A stretch of DNA of 64,000 bases, taken from NCBI GenBank assembly GCA_000181795.3, contig CM012954.1:2723967-2787966 (forward strand), in the 5' to 3' direction. The notes beneath the pieces are model-generated. The model saw only the letters and a list, made by a program, of their open reading frames with translations, searched no databases and was not told the DNA's origin. Source of the stretch: Trichinella spiralis (Eukaryota > Nematoda > Enoplea > Trichinellida > Trichinellidae). Shown in pieces: positions 14,501-37,282 of the stretch (positions are counted from its first letter, which is position 1; every line of letters starts with the position of its first letter). The position numbers and the translations under genes were made by a program.

Positions 14501-17500
14501 TAGACGATTAGTGTCACGTATACTTTTTCATTACTTGATTTTTTGTCATTTTTAATACTTCCAGTTGCATTTGTTTACTGCAGCAGCATGAAACAACATT
14601 AAGAATAATTACTTTCACTCTTGTAATTGATTGCAAGCAATATAATAATGATAATGAAGTATCATATTTAATTATTGAAGCAATAATATATCAGTTTGCT
14701 GTTTTCTTACGCCCACATTACGTAGGCGAAATTTTTATATACAGACATTTTATGTCCCAGTTGACAATTTGAACATTTGAACGAACAACGATTTTGTGCT
14801 TTTCCAACTGTGCTCGCATATTGTTTTGTTGGTAGTGCTTTTTTATGGTTTGTTCGTCTTTGCGTTAATTAATCAATGAAAATGAAAAACAACGAGAAAA
14901 GAAATACTTCTTCTACTGGTATGTAATTGAGTTTTAACTGCTTTTTTAAAAGTGAATGATAGTAAAATACAATTATAAAATAATCTATATCTGTGGCATC
15001 TCTTGATTTTTTTTTGATTTTAATACACAAAATCTGACAACTGATCGACCATTCGCTTCTGCTACGTTGCAATTCAATATGATGGTATAATTAATTTTGC
15101 TGGGTGCAACTTATTGTTTTTCTAACGGTACTGATTTGAATAATCTTGAAATATTTATTTTTCACGGTTTGAATAAAATTGTCCCTTAATCTATCGTCTT
15201 GTCTTGTCTTGTCTCTTAAATAAGATGCAATTTGCACTTTGAGCAGCTAGCTTACTTTGTCATTATTGCTGCTACTTGCTGACCACCAATCTTCTGTTTA
15301 TTATGTCTCGTATTTTGTGCTATTTGTGTGCTATTCTTCATTTTTCAAAGTTCAATCATCGACAGCAGTTGTCGATTGTGTTTTGATATAATTTTTAATA
15401 TTTCATCTCCCGGTTCTGGTGACGACAGCTTTCAGCCGCTGTTTTATACACATGTATGCCCGGGACGCAATTTTGTAAACGGCAAAACGAATCCTCAGGC
15501 TGAGACGAAATTAGCAACTGGGCTGTTTGTGGGTGGAAAACTTGCCCTGCAACCTGCAGGCGCTGATTTACCGTTGTCGATTTTAATTTTAATGTGTGCT
15601 TTTAATCTTGTCCGTGCAGAAATTGTCAGAGGAGGTCGTCAAATGGAGAATAGTCTTACTTCTTCTGTTTTGTTGGTATTGTTAAATAGGACTGGACACA
15701 TGCATAAATGACATTTCATATTTTTCGGCAGTTTTTTTTGTGAGGAGATCAGAGATTTTTCTTCTAATCAAAAACAACAAGCAGTCAGTCAACTGGTGCG
15801 TTTGTGCAAGCAAATCGATCGATTGCATTCAGAAGTGATTTCATCATTACAAGCTGTCATATCTGGTCAAGTGATACTTTTTTCTCCTTCGCTAATGTCT
15901 AGTGTCTTTTTAGTGTTGATCATCGTTCATAGATAAATTGAAGTCATTCTTCATTTTATTTCACTGTAACAAATATTAGAAAATTTGTTTTCAACAGCTG
16001 TAACAATATTATCATTATTAGTATGAGAAATGTTCTTATTATTTTCAAAAAAAATTGATAAATCTTTTTTTTTAATTTGCGATTTAATTGTCGTCGAAGT
16101 AGAAAGGGAGAGAAAAATGGTTGCTTGGTTGGTTGGTATTAGTTGTTGCGGTTGTTGTTAGTTGTTAGATGTTCGATTTGCAGGCGTGATAGGTCGGCGT
16201 TTCTTTCGAGCAACGTTTAATTGCTTAATCAAGTGAATGCGTTCGGAGCGGTTGGCGAAGAAAGAACTGAAACTGAAAGCATGCTAATGGATAATTTTCA
16301 CTTGTGCCAATAATGTGTTGTTTGTACATCGATAATGAATTTTTCTGTTTTCCAAAAGCAAATCAGAGATATGTGTTCATACGATCGTGAGAACCGTTTT
16401 TAATTCAGTCTTTTGTTTGGCAGTGATTTTTAATGTTGAAATTTGTATATATATATTTTTTTTTTATCTATTGCTCGCATACATTGACTGACTGGGTGAT
16501 TGATGTGTCATGCTTGAACAAGAAGGAAATGGAGAGGGCGAGGAAAGCAGAGGGGGTGGGGGAGGAGGGGAGAGGTTGTTTCGAATGAGAGAATTGAGTC
16601 TACTTTGAATCCGGAAGGCATGAATGATTTGGTGTCGATTCTTTGAATTTATCTTTTTCCTCATGCACGAGTGGCATTGATGACGAGAACATGGCAATAA
16701 TAATGCCTTTGCTCAGGCGCTTCCGAAATGTAAATTCCTTAAATGCAATCGACAATTTTTGCAAACTCTTCTCAGCGACATCTGTGAAAAGCATTTCGCG
16801 GCAGTAAGTTTGCAAATTCTGGTAATTGGATTGTTTTATGATATCATTAGCTCTCAAATATATTTTATTTGTTAGTTTATTCTGAAAATCAAAGTTGAAA
16901 AGTCGAAAATTCATTTGTTTCAATTAATTTGATTTATTTATTTTTCTTGCAATGTATGGTTTATTCATGTGTTTATCAATCTGTTAAAGCAGAACATCGG
17001 ATTTTTTCTATACTAGGCATATTATTATTATTATTATTTTAGAAAAGGGTATATACAGTAAACAAATTTTGAAATAAGCAGATTTATATGAAAAATGACA
17101 GTTATTTTTTTTACACTTGAGTATGGATCAGAGTTTGTGGACAGAGTGTAGAAGTAGTGATCGAAGAAAATGAATTTTATTTTCGTATTTTCAATTTCAT
17201 CGATTTTTTTTGTACTTGCATAGCTATTTTGAGCAGTGAAAAAACGATGAACACTGTGCACTTGGTTGAATGGTTGGTTGGTGGTGGGTAGATTTTCTTG
17301 AAATAATTTTCGTCGTTTAAAATTTTGCTATTTTAAAAGAATAATTTTCAATTGACAGTTTTATGGTATGTTGTCGTTGTTGTTGTCGACGTTGCTGCGA
17401 TGGCTGTTAGTTAAGCTTGTAGTTTGAGTGTACGAGTTGTTCGTACGCTTTTCCTTAGAGACGCTTTAGGTTGATTGACTTTCAATACTGGAACGACCGC

Positions 17501-20500
17501 GCGCTTTTCTATCGAATGTTTGTTCTACACTCTGGGGCTTTTCGGTGGTGGTAATTTTTTCTTCCTCTCTGCAATTTTTACACCATTGCTAACAGCACAA
17601 CAACAACAACAACAACAACAACGAAAAGCTTCCCATTTCTATTGTCTTTTTCAATTTGTTCAATTCTGGTTGTTTTGAACTTTGAGAAATGAACTGGAAT
17701 TTTTACATTCTAGAGAAGCGAAAAACTTGCTTGTTCAATATTCGGAAATTTTTCTATTTAGCAGTCATTTGATTGGCAAATCGAGAGAACACTGGGAAAC
17801 AGAGACATAGAAGGATGAAGTGTGGGAGGGGGACAGGCGGAAATAAATGTTTCAGAGAAAGAGAACGCTCGAGAATCTGTACAGTTAGTGCAGCTCAGTG
17901 ATGATTCTGAGGAGGTGGAGGAGGAGGAGGAGTATGTTGATGGTGATGATAGTTCAGCTTTGCGCACTGTTTATAGAAGCACATTTCTAGTTATGCAATA
18001 TTGACTAGCGTAGTATTTGCAATTTGAACTTTATTCGTGCAAATTAATATTTCTTCGACATTTGAGCATTGAAAATGAAGAATAAAAAGAAAAATAAAAA
18101 GCACGATCATTATTATTATGACACTAGTTACACCATCATTTTCTCTTTACCTACAAGCTGTAAATGTGCTCCGGATTGCTTTTTCTCTAATTGGTAGAAG
18201 TATTGTTTTTTATTTTTGCTGTTGGAATGATTTGGTGAGAAAGCTAAAAGATATAATAATAAATAAATCCATCTTGCGCAGTATATTTCTTTCTTATAGT
18301 TGTGTTTTGTGCAATGTGCATGCGCATCTAGCTAGCTGTATGTGGCAACTTTGAAAGCTCCGTTTAATCACAACGGCAAGCAAGCAGTTTGTTGCTTTTT
18401 GCCAATTATTATTATTATTATTATTATTATTTGTTATTTTCAACGGTTGGTTGTTTTGTTGCTCTTGAAACAGTTGTTTCCATTTGGCACAACAACAAGC
18501 GGATCCCTTGAAGCTCAACTGTGGGCGTTGTCTGCGTGGCTTTAGAATTTTCGCTCGATGACGCGTCGATTTTTGAAAATAACTTCTTCTTTCTTCTTCT
18601 TCTTCAATTGTCTCATTAACTTCCTGCTTGCAGTGTCCAGCTGCGTCGCTTCGTTGACTTTTTTTTTAATCACCATACAATTTCTCTCAGATAATATTAT
18701 TTTAATATTTTTTCATTTGATTTTTCAAAATGTTTTTCATGTTGCAAATTCATTAGTTACAGTTGTGGTTTCTAGAGAAAAGAGACAGGGGGGGGGGGAA
18801 GAGAGAGAGAGAGAGAGCATTGCTGTTCAGTGTGCCGAACAACGTGATCGAGCAATTTCTATTCATTCATGCGTAAAAAAGTGAAGAGTAATGATTTGAA
18901 ACTTGAGCCAATTTATCACGTTGAAGAATGACTCATTTGTATTATACTTACATACATATATATACGATTGCGTAGTTGTTCTTTTTTCTTTCTTTTATGG
19001 AATTTTTCTGAAGCAAGTTAGCAGAATCAGTATAGCGGATTCAGTTCAGAAAGTGGTTTGGAAGTGCATTTTTTGATTTGTTTATCATTCACTGAAAGTG
19101 ATATTCGCATATTAGTGCTACCTGGCTTGTAATTCTATTCATGTTGTTGTCACCATAGCTGTGTGTTGTAATCTACAGTGGGGAATCGGTTGTTGTGCGA
19201 CATATGCACGGCAGTTTGCTTCTTTGATTCTTTATGATGTTAGCCATTTTGTATTTTTCCTATCTTCTTATCCAGGTGTATTTTTTGTTTCTGTTGTGCA
19301 CAAGTGAGATGAAGTCATCGATGAAGAAGTCGATGTGAAATTGCTTCATTTTACTTTTTATTTTCCAATTTTTTCCCTTTTCTTTTCCAATTCATGCGCG
19401 TAACACTGGGATCAAGTTTTTTAATAATCAAACGAGACGTGTTTCTTTCTCCCTTTCAAACAGATTAACATGTTATCCTTATTGTTACGTCATCCAGTCA
19501 GTCGTAGGCTGCATTCATCAGCAGTGCCGCGTAATGAGAAAAGAAAAGAAACAGCTTACTAGCTAATTTTTTTTTGTTTTTCGTTTTAGAGTTGTTCGAG
19601 TTGCTTTTGCATTTGACTTTGATTAGTTGTTTTTGTTTCATTTTCATCTTATGTTGCATATATACTCATTTTTCTGGCAGCAGTGTGCTAAATGTTGTTA
19701 TCCAATGTCCGCATATCTCGCAATAGTTGTGGTTACGTTGTTATCGATAGTAGTAGTAGTAGTAGTCGTCGTAGTAGTAAGCTTTTCATTGTTGCTTGTG
19801 ACAATTAATTAATTGTTCATGGCTGTGTTGATGTAGTAAAGATGCTGCTTTTCTCCCTTTCTTTTTTTGTCATTCTTATTATATTGCTCTAATGTATAGA
19901 AGATATTCATTCAAAATATAGAATATAATTCATTAATACGAACATGTGAAGATTTGTTTGTTTTATTAAAAAATATGAACAGAAAGGCATGTTGTGATGC
20001 ATGTTAAATTCATGGAAAATAATTCTACTTCTACATTATATATTACGTAAGAAATATCTTAATCTGCTGTATTGTTCCATAATGAATGTATACATACACA
20101 CATGCATACATACATATATACGTATACGTTCATACATTTATTAAATTTAAATTTTTTTGTAAAATTTTGTGAAAATTGTTTTTTCGAACGGAAGATTTTG
20201 CTTTTTATCTTTGTCCGGTTTGTGTGTCGTGTATATTTCCAACTAAATCACGTCAACGTGCAGTCGGTTGGCTTGTCTCTGCGGGCCGATTCGCATTGAT
20301 CTTCTCTGCACGAGCCGTTTGCATGCGTACTATGCGCTTAGTGATATCAGCATTTCAATGACTGACGCTAGCAGCAGGCCGTCAACTTGAGTAAATTGTC
20401 GCATTTCTGCCGATTGTACGTTGGCATTGTCAATGAATTTGATCAATGGACGACGTGTAAAGCAGCAGCTAACTCTTTTCCTTTCTTTTTTCTTTCTTTC

Positions 20501-21369
20501 TTTCTCTCAGCTTCTGCGCGTTTGTGCTGTGGAGGTTAAGGAAGGGGAGGGCGTATATACATATACATGTATATGTATATGCGTGTGTCGATGTGCATCT
20601 TCTTTTCGATTACTAGTTGTTAGTTTAGTTGTTGTAGCGAACGAGCTTGTTGTTTCCAGTGTGTTTTGCGGCCGACATGTCTCACCAATGTGTTGTGACT
20701 AGTAATTTTATTGACATGGTGTGATTATCTGTAGTTTAACACGCATTTTCTGCGTATGTATTCATTTGTGTGTGCGTGTTCTGATTCGCTCGAGTAGTAC
20801 TTGCTTGTTTGTTGTCAGATGTTGTTTGTTACCTTGTGCAAATTACTCAGCATAATAACTGTATATTCCATGTATATATAGTTAATTTTAGTTTTGTTAA
20901 TGATTAATTATTTTCATTTGATTAAACGGCAAAATCTTTATAGCTTCACTTTTTTTCGTATAATTCATTCATATCCAGTTTAAATGTGTTTAAGTGTATG
21001 AATTTAAAATTTGAAAACTTTAAAGGTGATCAGATTTCTGCAAGCGATCACAAGGAGTAGAAAGAGGGGAATTGCAAGAGAATATTTCCTAATTTGTAAA
21101 TTGCGCAGTAGAAGAGGAAGAGAACGTCACTCCCCGGTATCTCTTATCTAATCGTATAGTTTTTCCATTAACAGAAATGCTTGAGGCATATTCATCCAAC
21201 AACAGCGTATAAAGCAAATGACAAAAAATAATAATACTAGGCTAGATGTTCAGTTGCGCATTGGTTGATTGCTATGATTTATTTCACTTTGCTTTTAACT
21301 ATCATTTTAAAAAATCTTGTTTACTTTGATATAAACAGAAGGCATAAGTTGTTTTGTTTGTTTGTAATA

Positions 21370-21570
21370 TTGTCGTCCGTTTTTGAAAACGCGCGCCGTC
21401 ACCGCCACCGCCGCCGGTGATTCTGCAGATCGATAAGCAGAACGCGTGCGCGCGTTGCCACTAGGCTTTGCTTGCCTGCTTGCTTCGCTGTGCTTTTGCG
21501 TGGGTTCCGCGACGGCGCTTCCTTCAGCAAACAAATCGCCAGCGTTGCCGCCGCCGCCACTAGCTGCTTT
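21370..21570. promoter_or_regulatory. CG-rich patch upstream of capicua
   Basis: This stretch is strikingly richer in G+C and in CG dinucleotides (CGCGCGCC, CGTGCGCGCG, repeated CCGCCG) than the surrounding AT-rich DNA and ends about 430 bases before the first recognised capicua coding exon. A promoter or untranslated first exon is the natural guess. A minus-strand open frame through it (Gly/Ala-rich) is better explained by the GC-rich composition. No TATA box was identified. Confidence 0.3.
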
Positions 21571-21764
21571 CCTAATATTAAAATAGATGCTTAATGTGCT
21601 GTTGTCGTTCCCGTTGTTAAACATGTGTGGTGTTTTGATATTTTAGACTAACCGGCTGAAGCGAGAAAATCGTTACAGTTTGTTATTTGTAAACGAAATA
21701 TGTTATTATTATATACATTAAAACTCCAGGTATAATCGTCTACATGATAATAATCTGCCTACAA

Positions 21765-21769
<5 letters not shown>

Positions 21770-21799
<30 letters not shown>
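21770..21799. repeat. CA dinucleotide microsatellite
   Basis: About 15 uninterrupted CA units, just upstream of the first coding exon of capicua. Confidence 0.9.
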
Positions 21800-21801
<2 letters not shown>

Positions 21802-21972
21802 ATATATATATGTACGTGACAGTTTGATGAATATTAATGTTGACGTGTTAGGCCAAACTCTTCTGTCACGTTTGTAGAAGAGTATTGTCGTGTTCTTTTT
21901 ATTTTAATTTTGTTTAATTTGATGCTTTTTAGCGTTGTCGTATGGTCGGCTTTGTTGAGAAGTACCGATTGA

Positions 21973-30837
<8,865 letters not shown>

Positions 30838-31460
30838 GCTTCATTTGAATCTTCTCTTCTCTTCTCTTCTCTTTTACCCGACATTTGTGCACAACATTTT
30901 TTATTGTTTCTTTTTCTCTCTCGATATCCTCTTTTTCATTCTTTTTGTTATTTTTTAATACTTTTTTGTATGGTGTCCAATTGTTACGTGTAGATTTTAG
31001 TTGTGTATATGCACTTCGTTTTTTTCTGTTTTTTCAATTTTACTTGCTAAAAGAGACTTTGCACTTTTGAAGCGCACATTTGCATTTATATATTTACGTG
31101 CAATTGTCGCGCTCTGTTGATTCATGACGAAGGAAAAGAAAAATGATAGTAGACTTCTATGAGAATTATATGCAATTTTGTTTGTTTTGTTCGCTGTCAA
31201 TAAACAAAGGCAAAAGTTGAATATATTTTGAAAATGGAGAGGGGGCTGTAATTAGAAGAAGCATGATTTTGTTTATTTCTTTGTATCCCAATATAATTAT
31301 TGACAATGAATCACAAAGAATCGTTAGAGAAGGAAAATTTTCTCACCAATTATTATCACGTTAGATTTTTCACGAATGCATTGTGTTGTTCCAAATCTGG
31401 TGTTCATCTAGATTGGAAAAAGTAGATAAGTGAGCGAAATAATTGTTGTAGTATTTTAAA
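30838..31460. other. 3' flank of capicua, convergent with the DegT-fold gene
   Basis: Contains the presumed capicua 3' UTR, with an AATAAA at 31199-31204 about 360 bases after the stop codon. The two genes converge here. No other gene is seen. Confidence 0.5.
31199..31204 (+). terminator. candidate polyadenylation signal of capicua
   Basis: A canonical AATAAA on the plus strand, downstream of the capicua stop codon and before the convergent gene. Position and sense fit; no transcript evidence is available here. Confidence 0.4.
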
Positions 31461-32801
<1,341 letters not shown>

Positions 32802-32957
32802 ATTATTATTGTTGTTGTTGTTGTTATTCAAAAAATAATAATTAATATAATGTAATAAAGAACGTTATACCAATAAAACAACTTAAAGTAAAAGTAATAA
32901 TCAGAGTGACAGGTTGTCTTCTCTCTCTCTCTCTGCGTGTAGCAGCTTTCTTTCTAT

Positions 32958-33007
<50 letters not shown>

Positions 33008-33039
33008 GTATATGTATGTATGTATGTGTGTGTGTGAGT

Positions 33040-33081
<42 letters not shown>

Positions 33082-34528
33082 GTGTGTGTGTGTGTGTAAG
33101 TGAGTGTGTGTATGTTATGTTTGCCGTTAGGCATTAAATACTTGATCTCTGTTTGCGTTGAAACAACTGTAAAGGTTTGTTTGAATGCAATCTGATAGAA
33201 AAAGGTTAGGGAATATTTCTGTCATCGACAAACAATCGCTTTTGAATTACATCAGCCAGTCAGTGTTCTGTACTTTAAGTTATTGTTTAGTTAGCAAAGG
33301 TAGATTTAACGACACTACAAATGCTATCTTGCACTGATGCCACTGCATTGAAAAATGTCTAACTGAAAGCTCAAATATTTTTTCTTATAATTTTTTTACA
33401 ACCTACATTTGTTTCATCTTACTGTAATTCTCAAATAACAGTTTGCACAGCTAATTCGGCAAATGCCCGATGTATGTAAATGAAATATTTTATTTAAAAG
33501 CAAATTAAATTAACTGACGTCAGTTTGCATTTCTTTGCACCGTAGTGTTAATGTTAAATAGTAGAAATGCATAATTATTTGCAAATCTTATTGAAACTTA
33601 TTAATGAGTATCAGCATATAATGCAAATATATGCGAAATGCAATTGTTCATTAATAAATTGATCATTCATTCACCAAAAAAGTTCAACAAAGATAAGATT
33701 GGAAACGAATATCTTGATATGCGTATCAAATCAATCTGAAATTAAACATTTGTCTAGAAACCTTTTCCAAAGTTCAATAGAAATGCTTCACTTGAACAAA
33801 CACCTTCAGATGTCATTCAGCAGGCTGAGTGCAGATTAGAAGTGATCAAGCGAAGCTGAATCATTCGCCGATTGTTGCAACTTGCAGCACAAATATATTT
33901 TGTTTCATTAGCTATGCAAATAACAGGCACTTTAAAACGTTGTTTACATCCGCCATGAGTAATTCAATTCATTTTCAATTTTCATATTTGCATTCTTTGC
34001 AATCAAATTTTTTGATTTTAAAGCAATTAAAAAATACTATTTAAAAAATTTCACAATTACATTGATAAAAGTTTTATCAATGTAAATTAATAATGTTCTG
34101 ACTGACGTTACGAAAAAACGACAACACTTTAACAATAAACACGAAAAGGAAGTGTAAAAATTAACAGCGTTCCGAACTGAATTGTCTGTCACATCTTTTG
34201 TTTTTACTACTACTATTACTATTAAGAATAATAATTTCTACTATTACTGCTGATAATAATACTAAAATTATTAAGCAATATATAATTTATTAATATATTT
34301 CAAATTAGTAAAAATAATGTTGCATTAAACTATTATAATTTGAAATCAAATGATAGACTGAGTAAATATGCCCAAAATTGTTTACTTAGAAATAATAATA
34401 AATATATACTTAAACAATATAGTTAAAAAAACAATATAGTACTTAAATATCATTTGCAAACAGTATCCTATTGCTTGCATAACTCAGTTTGTGGTAAACA
34501 GGTTTTGGCTTGTCTGTTGGTTGATGCT
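32802..34528. other. intergenic between the DegT-fold gene and the UBX gene
   Basis: Holds the putative upstream region of the minus-strand DegT-fold gene, dominated by a compound microsatellite, then AT-rich sequence with no coding signal up to the ASPSCR1-like start at 34529. No RNA gene recognised. Confidence 0.5.
32917..33114. repeat. compound CT / AT / GT microsatellite
   Basis: CT units at about 32917-32934, AT units at about 32966-33000, a TATG/TATA zone, then GT units interrupted by AG and CG to about 33114. It begins about 115 bases upstream of the DegT-fold start codon, so it sits where a promoter is expected. The alternating purine-pyrimidine tract of more than 100 bases is a potential Z-DNA-forming and length-variable element. 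Confidence 0.9.
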
Positions 34529-35489
34529 ATGTTGGTTACGATTGTGTATCCGACGAATCATAGATTACAATTTAAGATTAATCCGAATTTGACGCTTTAC
34601 CAAGTAAGAAAAAACATTTGCCAGCAGAATGATGAATTTATACTTAAAGAATGATAAATTATAGATTCTTGATGAAGCATGCTTGCGAAAAGGCCTCGAA
34701 ACTGCCGATCATGCATTAAAGTAATTAATATTAGTGAGAATAAATTCTGATGTCTGATTTATGATTTTATTCAGATTTCACTCGAGAATATTGGATTTGG
34801 CGTTAACTTTTCGTTACAGCAGAGTTCCAGTCAACGGCACATTGGAAATTGTTCGACGAGAAGATGAGGACATTGCTGATCATCAGGTTGAAATGAGTTT
34901 TTTATCAGTTCTGTTTGTCGGATATTGTTTGCAATATTTGTTTGCATTTCTGTAGAATGTTGTGAAAAATTTGGTAAAAATTGCTGTTCAATTTACAGAT
35001 GGTACACGTGTACCCAAACATGTGGAGCCAGATTCAACGTTGTTGCAAATTTTGAAGCTTGTCGAAAATGATCGGTAATGAATTTCATTTTCTTTTTAAT
35101 AATGTCTGGCATAATTTTTGAATGTAGAAATCAAAATCTTGTGAAACCAGATGGAGAAGAAATGCATCCCGTAGTGGTGTATTTGAACACAGAAGCAAGT
35201 GAAACTTTTGACTGATTTATTTTGCAGTTGTCTTGAAAACTGAAATCAATTTTTAAGTACGCCACTGAACGGGTTTTGGAGATGAATANTCGTTAAAATC
35301 AACTGGGTAATTCATTGACCAAGCNTTTGTTTANGGTAANTTTTTTTTTAATTATTTTAGTGATGCAAATTTTACTGCAATTTTTTACCTTCCATATCAA
35401 TATTTACTTCGTTTTTTTTCACAAAAAAAAATAATCTAGTAAGCAGATTTTTGTAATGAACCAACGATGANTCAANGAANGACATTNTN

Positions 35490-35530
<41 letters not shown>

Positions 35531-35553
35531 ATTATTGATTATTATTATTATTA

Positions 35554-35585
<32 letters not shown>

Positions 35586-37031
35586 TATTATTGTTGTTGT
35601 TGTGGTTGTTGTTNTNNNNATCATAAGGTAAAATNTACATTACATTGCAGGTACTTCAGCAGAAGACTCGATGATACAAAGTTGAAGCAAGTAGATGAAT
35701 TTATTAGTGCAAAACGAACACGCATAGAAAAGCTCGAGAATAAAATTTGTGAAAATAATTCTAAGCCACTTAAAATTGCAAACAACTGTGCGGATGGGTT
35801 GCCTTTCAAAAGCGAACGTAGTTTACGATTAGAAAAGTTGGAAAGAATGATTGCCCAAGTCAATGAATCACTGCCTCCTTCTGAAGTACAACAAAATTAA
35901 GATTGTTGTTTTATTTTCATAAATTCCACTGTTATCCATATGCAGATAAGCGATTTCAGAAGTGAAAGTAATTTTGCAATGCCAAAAGTACCATGCGAAC
36001 GGAAGCTTATAATTTACAAACAAGAAGATCATCTTCCAGGTATGCAAATTTTATGAATGCGATGATTTCAGAATTGATCGAACTTTTCTTTCAAGTTCTG
36101 GAACAACCTGATGATGATTTTTTTGAAGTTACAAAATCTGATGTCATACTGATGCAGAAGAGATTGACGGAAAATTGGTATGCATTTTCATATTTTGGTC
36201 ATAAACTGGTAAAGTATGAAAGCAATTCAATAGCTGAACTATATAAGACAGCGTTTTTACAAATGGGTGATTTTTTGTTACTGTAAAAACAATTAGAAAA
36301 TCAAGTACATATGTATAATTTTATTATTTTTTGTAACTTGAAAATCGGCGTTTTTTATTGGATTAAAATTTAAAGATGATTTTCAGTGACCTGTTGACAA
36401 AAACGTGTTTGTCGACGGTAAATACTTTGAAACTACAAGAAACAGAACGCAGACGGAAGTCTTGCCTTTATTCAGTTGTACGGATTCATCTTCCAGGAAG
36501 ATGGGCAATGCAAGCAACATTTTATTCCGTTGAAAGTGGTAAATCTTGAAAGTAGTAGTGAAATGAAATAATTTCAATATTTTTCTTATTTGTTATCATT
36601 TTCTAGTCGAAGATTTGTATCAGTTTGTATCTAGCTTATTGAAGAATCCGAATACTGCATTTGAGCTTTGTAATTATGAAACCCATTACTGATTGATTAT
36701 TTTATTTGTTTTTTTTTGTTTATTTACAGATCAGGCTCCAAAATATTTGATTGAACGCACCGATTCGACACTTTTTGATGCTGGCTTGTCTCCGATGGCT
36801 TTGCTTATATTAAAAGTCAAAGATGCATCGATTACCAAAGCGGAACAGCTATTCAACGAAGAATGGCTGAAAACTAAACAAGGCGATAAATCTGTTGCGG
36901 TTGCGCATGTACACCAGAGGTTTTTGTGTTTTCATGTCTTTAATGTTTTCCAAAAATGACATATTCTTCATTATAGCTCTATTTTAAACGCTGAGCATTT
37001 AGCACAGTCGAAGACTGATGGACAGCACTGA
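34529..37031 (+). CDS. ASPSCR1: ASPSCR1/TUG-like UBX-domain protein (interrupted by Ns)
   Basis: Cofactor of the p97/VCP ATPase; in mammals it tethers GLUT4 vesicles and aids Golgi and ER membrane organisation. Exons seen: 34529-34603, 34665-34720, 34775-34886, 34956-35074, 35128 to about 35195, then 35651-35885, 35946-36039, 36096-36177, 36387-36538, 36607-36669, 36730-36919, 36977-37031. The N-terminal TUG ubiquitin-like domain (VTIVYPTNHRLQFKI, LKFHSRILDLALTFRY) is followed by a second ubiquitin-like fold (VKIAVQFTDGTRVPKH), a charged linker, an EQPDDDFFEVTKSDV segment matching the family's DEFFELT motif, and a C-terminal UBX domain (VRIHLPGRWAMQATFYSVE...LFDAGLSPMALLILK). The exon that should complete the second ubiquitin-like domain falls in poor sequence at 35200-35640 and could not be read. 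Start chosen at the ATG giving the family's normal N-terminus. Confidence 0.85.
35289..35635. other. low-quality sequence with Ns
   Basis: Ambiguous bases at 35289, 35325, 35334, 35340, 35471, 35476, 35480, 35487, 35489, 35614, 35616-35619 and 35635, around an ATT repeat. Stop codons in the expected exon here are best explained by sequencing error rather than gene decay, since the exons on both sides are intact. Confidence 0.9.
35491..35613. repeat. ATT trinucleotide microsatellite
   Basis: About 120 bases of mostly ATT units ending in TTG units, within an intron of the ASPSCR1-like gene and flanked by ambiguous bases. The assembled length is unreliable. Confidence 0.85.
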
Positions 37032-37160
37032 TTTTATTTCGTTACATGAAACGCACAGTTTTCGTTTTTGCTTTAAGATATCATTTTTAACCATTGTACA
37101 ATATTCATTTTAACGACAATAATTTGAAGTAAAGCAACTTGGTTGAAATATCAGAAAAAG

Positions 37161-37169
37161 ATGATGATG

Positions 37170-37228
<59 letters not shown>
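37161..37228. repeat. GAT/AAT trinucleotide microsatellite
   Basis: A short ATG run passing into about 19 AAT units, in the 250-base gap between two convergent genes. Confidence 0.9.
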
Positions 37229-37282
37229 CATAGGAAGTAGATAAAAATAAATAAATAACTGAAACTCAAACTAGATGTAATA

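Noticed and set aside
15328-15711. 127-codon plus-strand open frame in the gene-poor region
   Set aside because: No recognisable motif and no convincing splice context. A slightly GC-richer part at 15420-15640 may be an untranslated exon but cannot be called coding.
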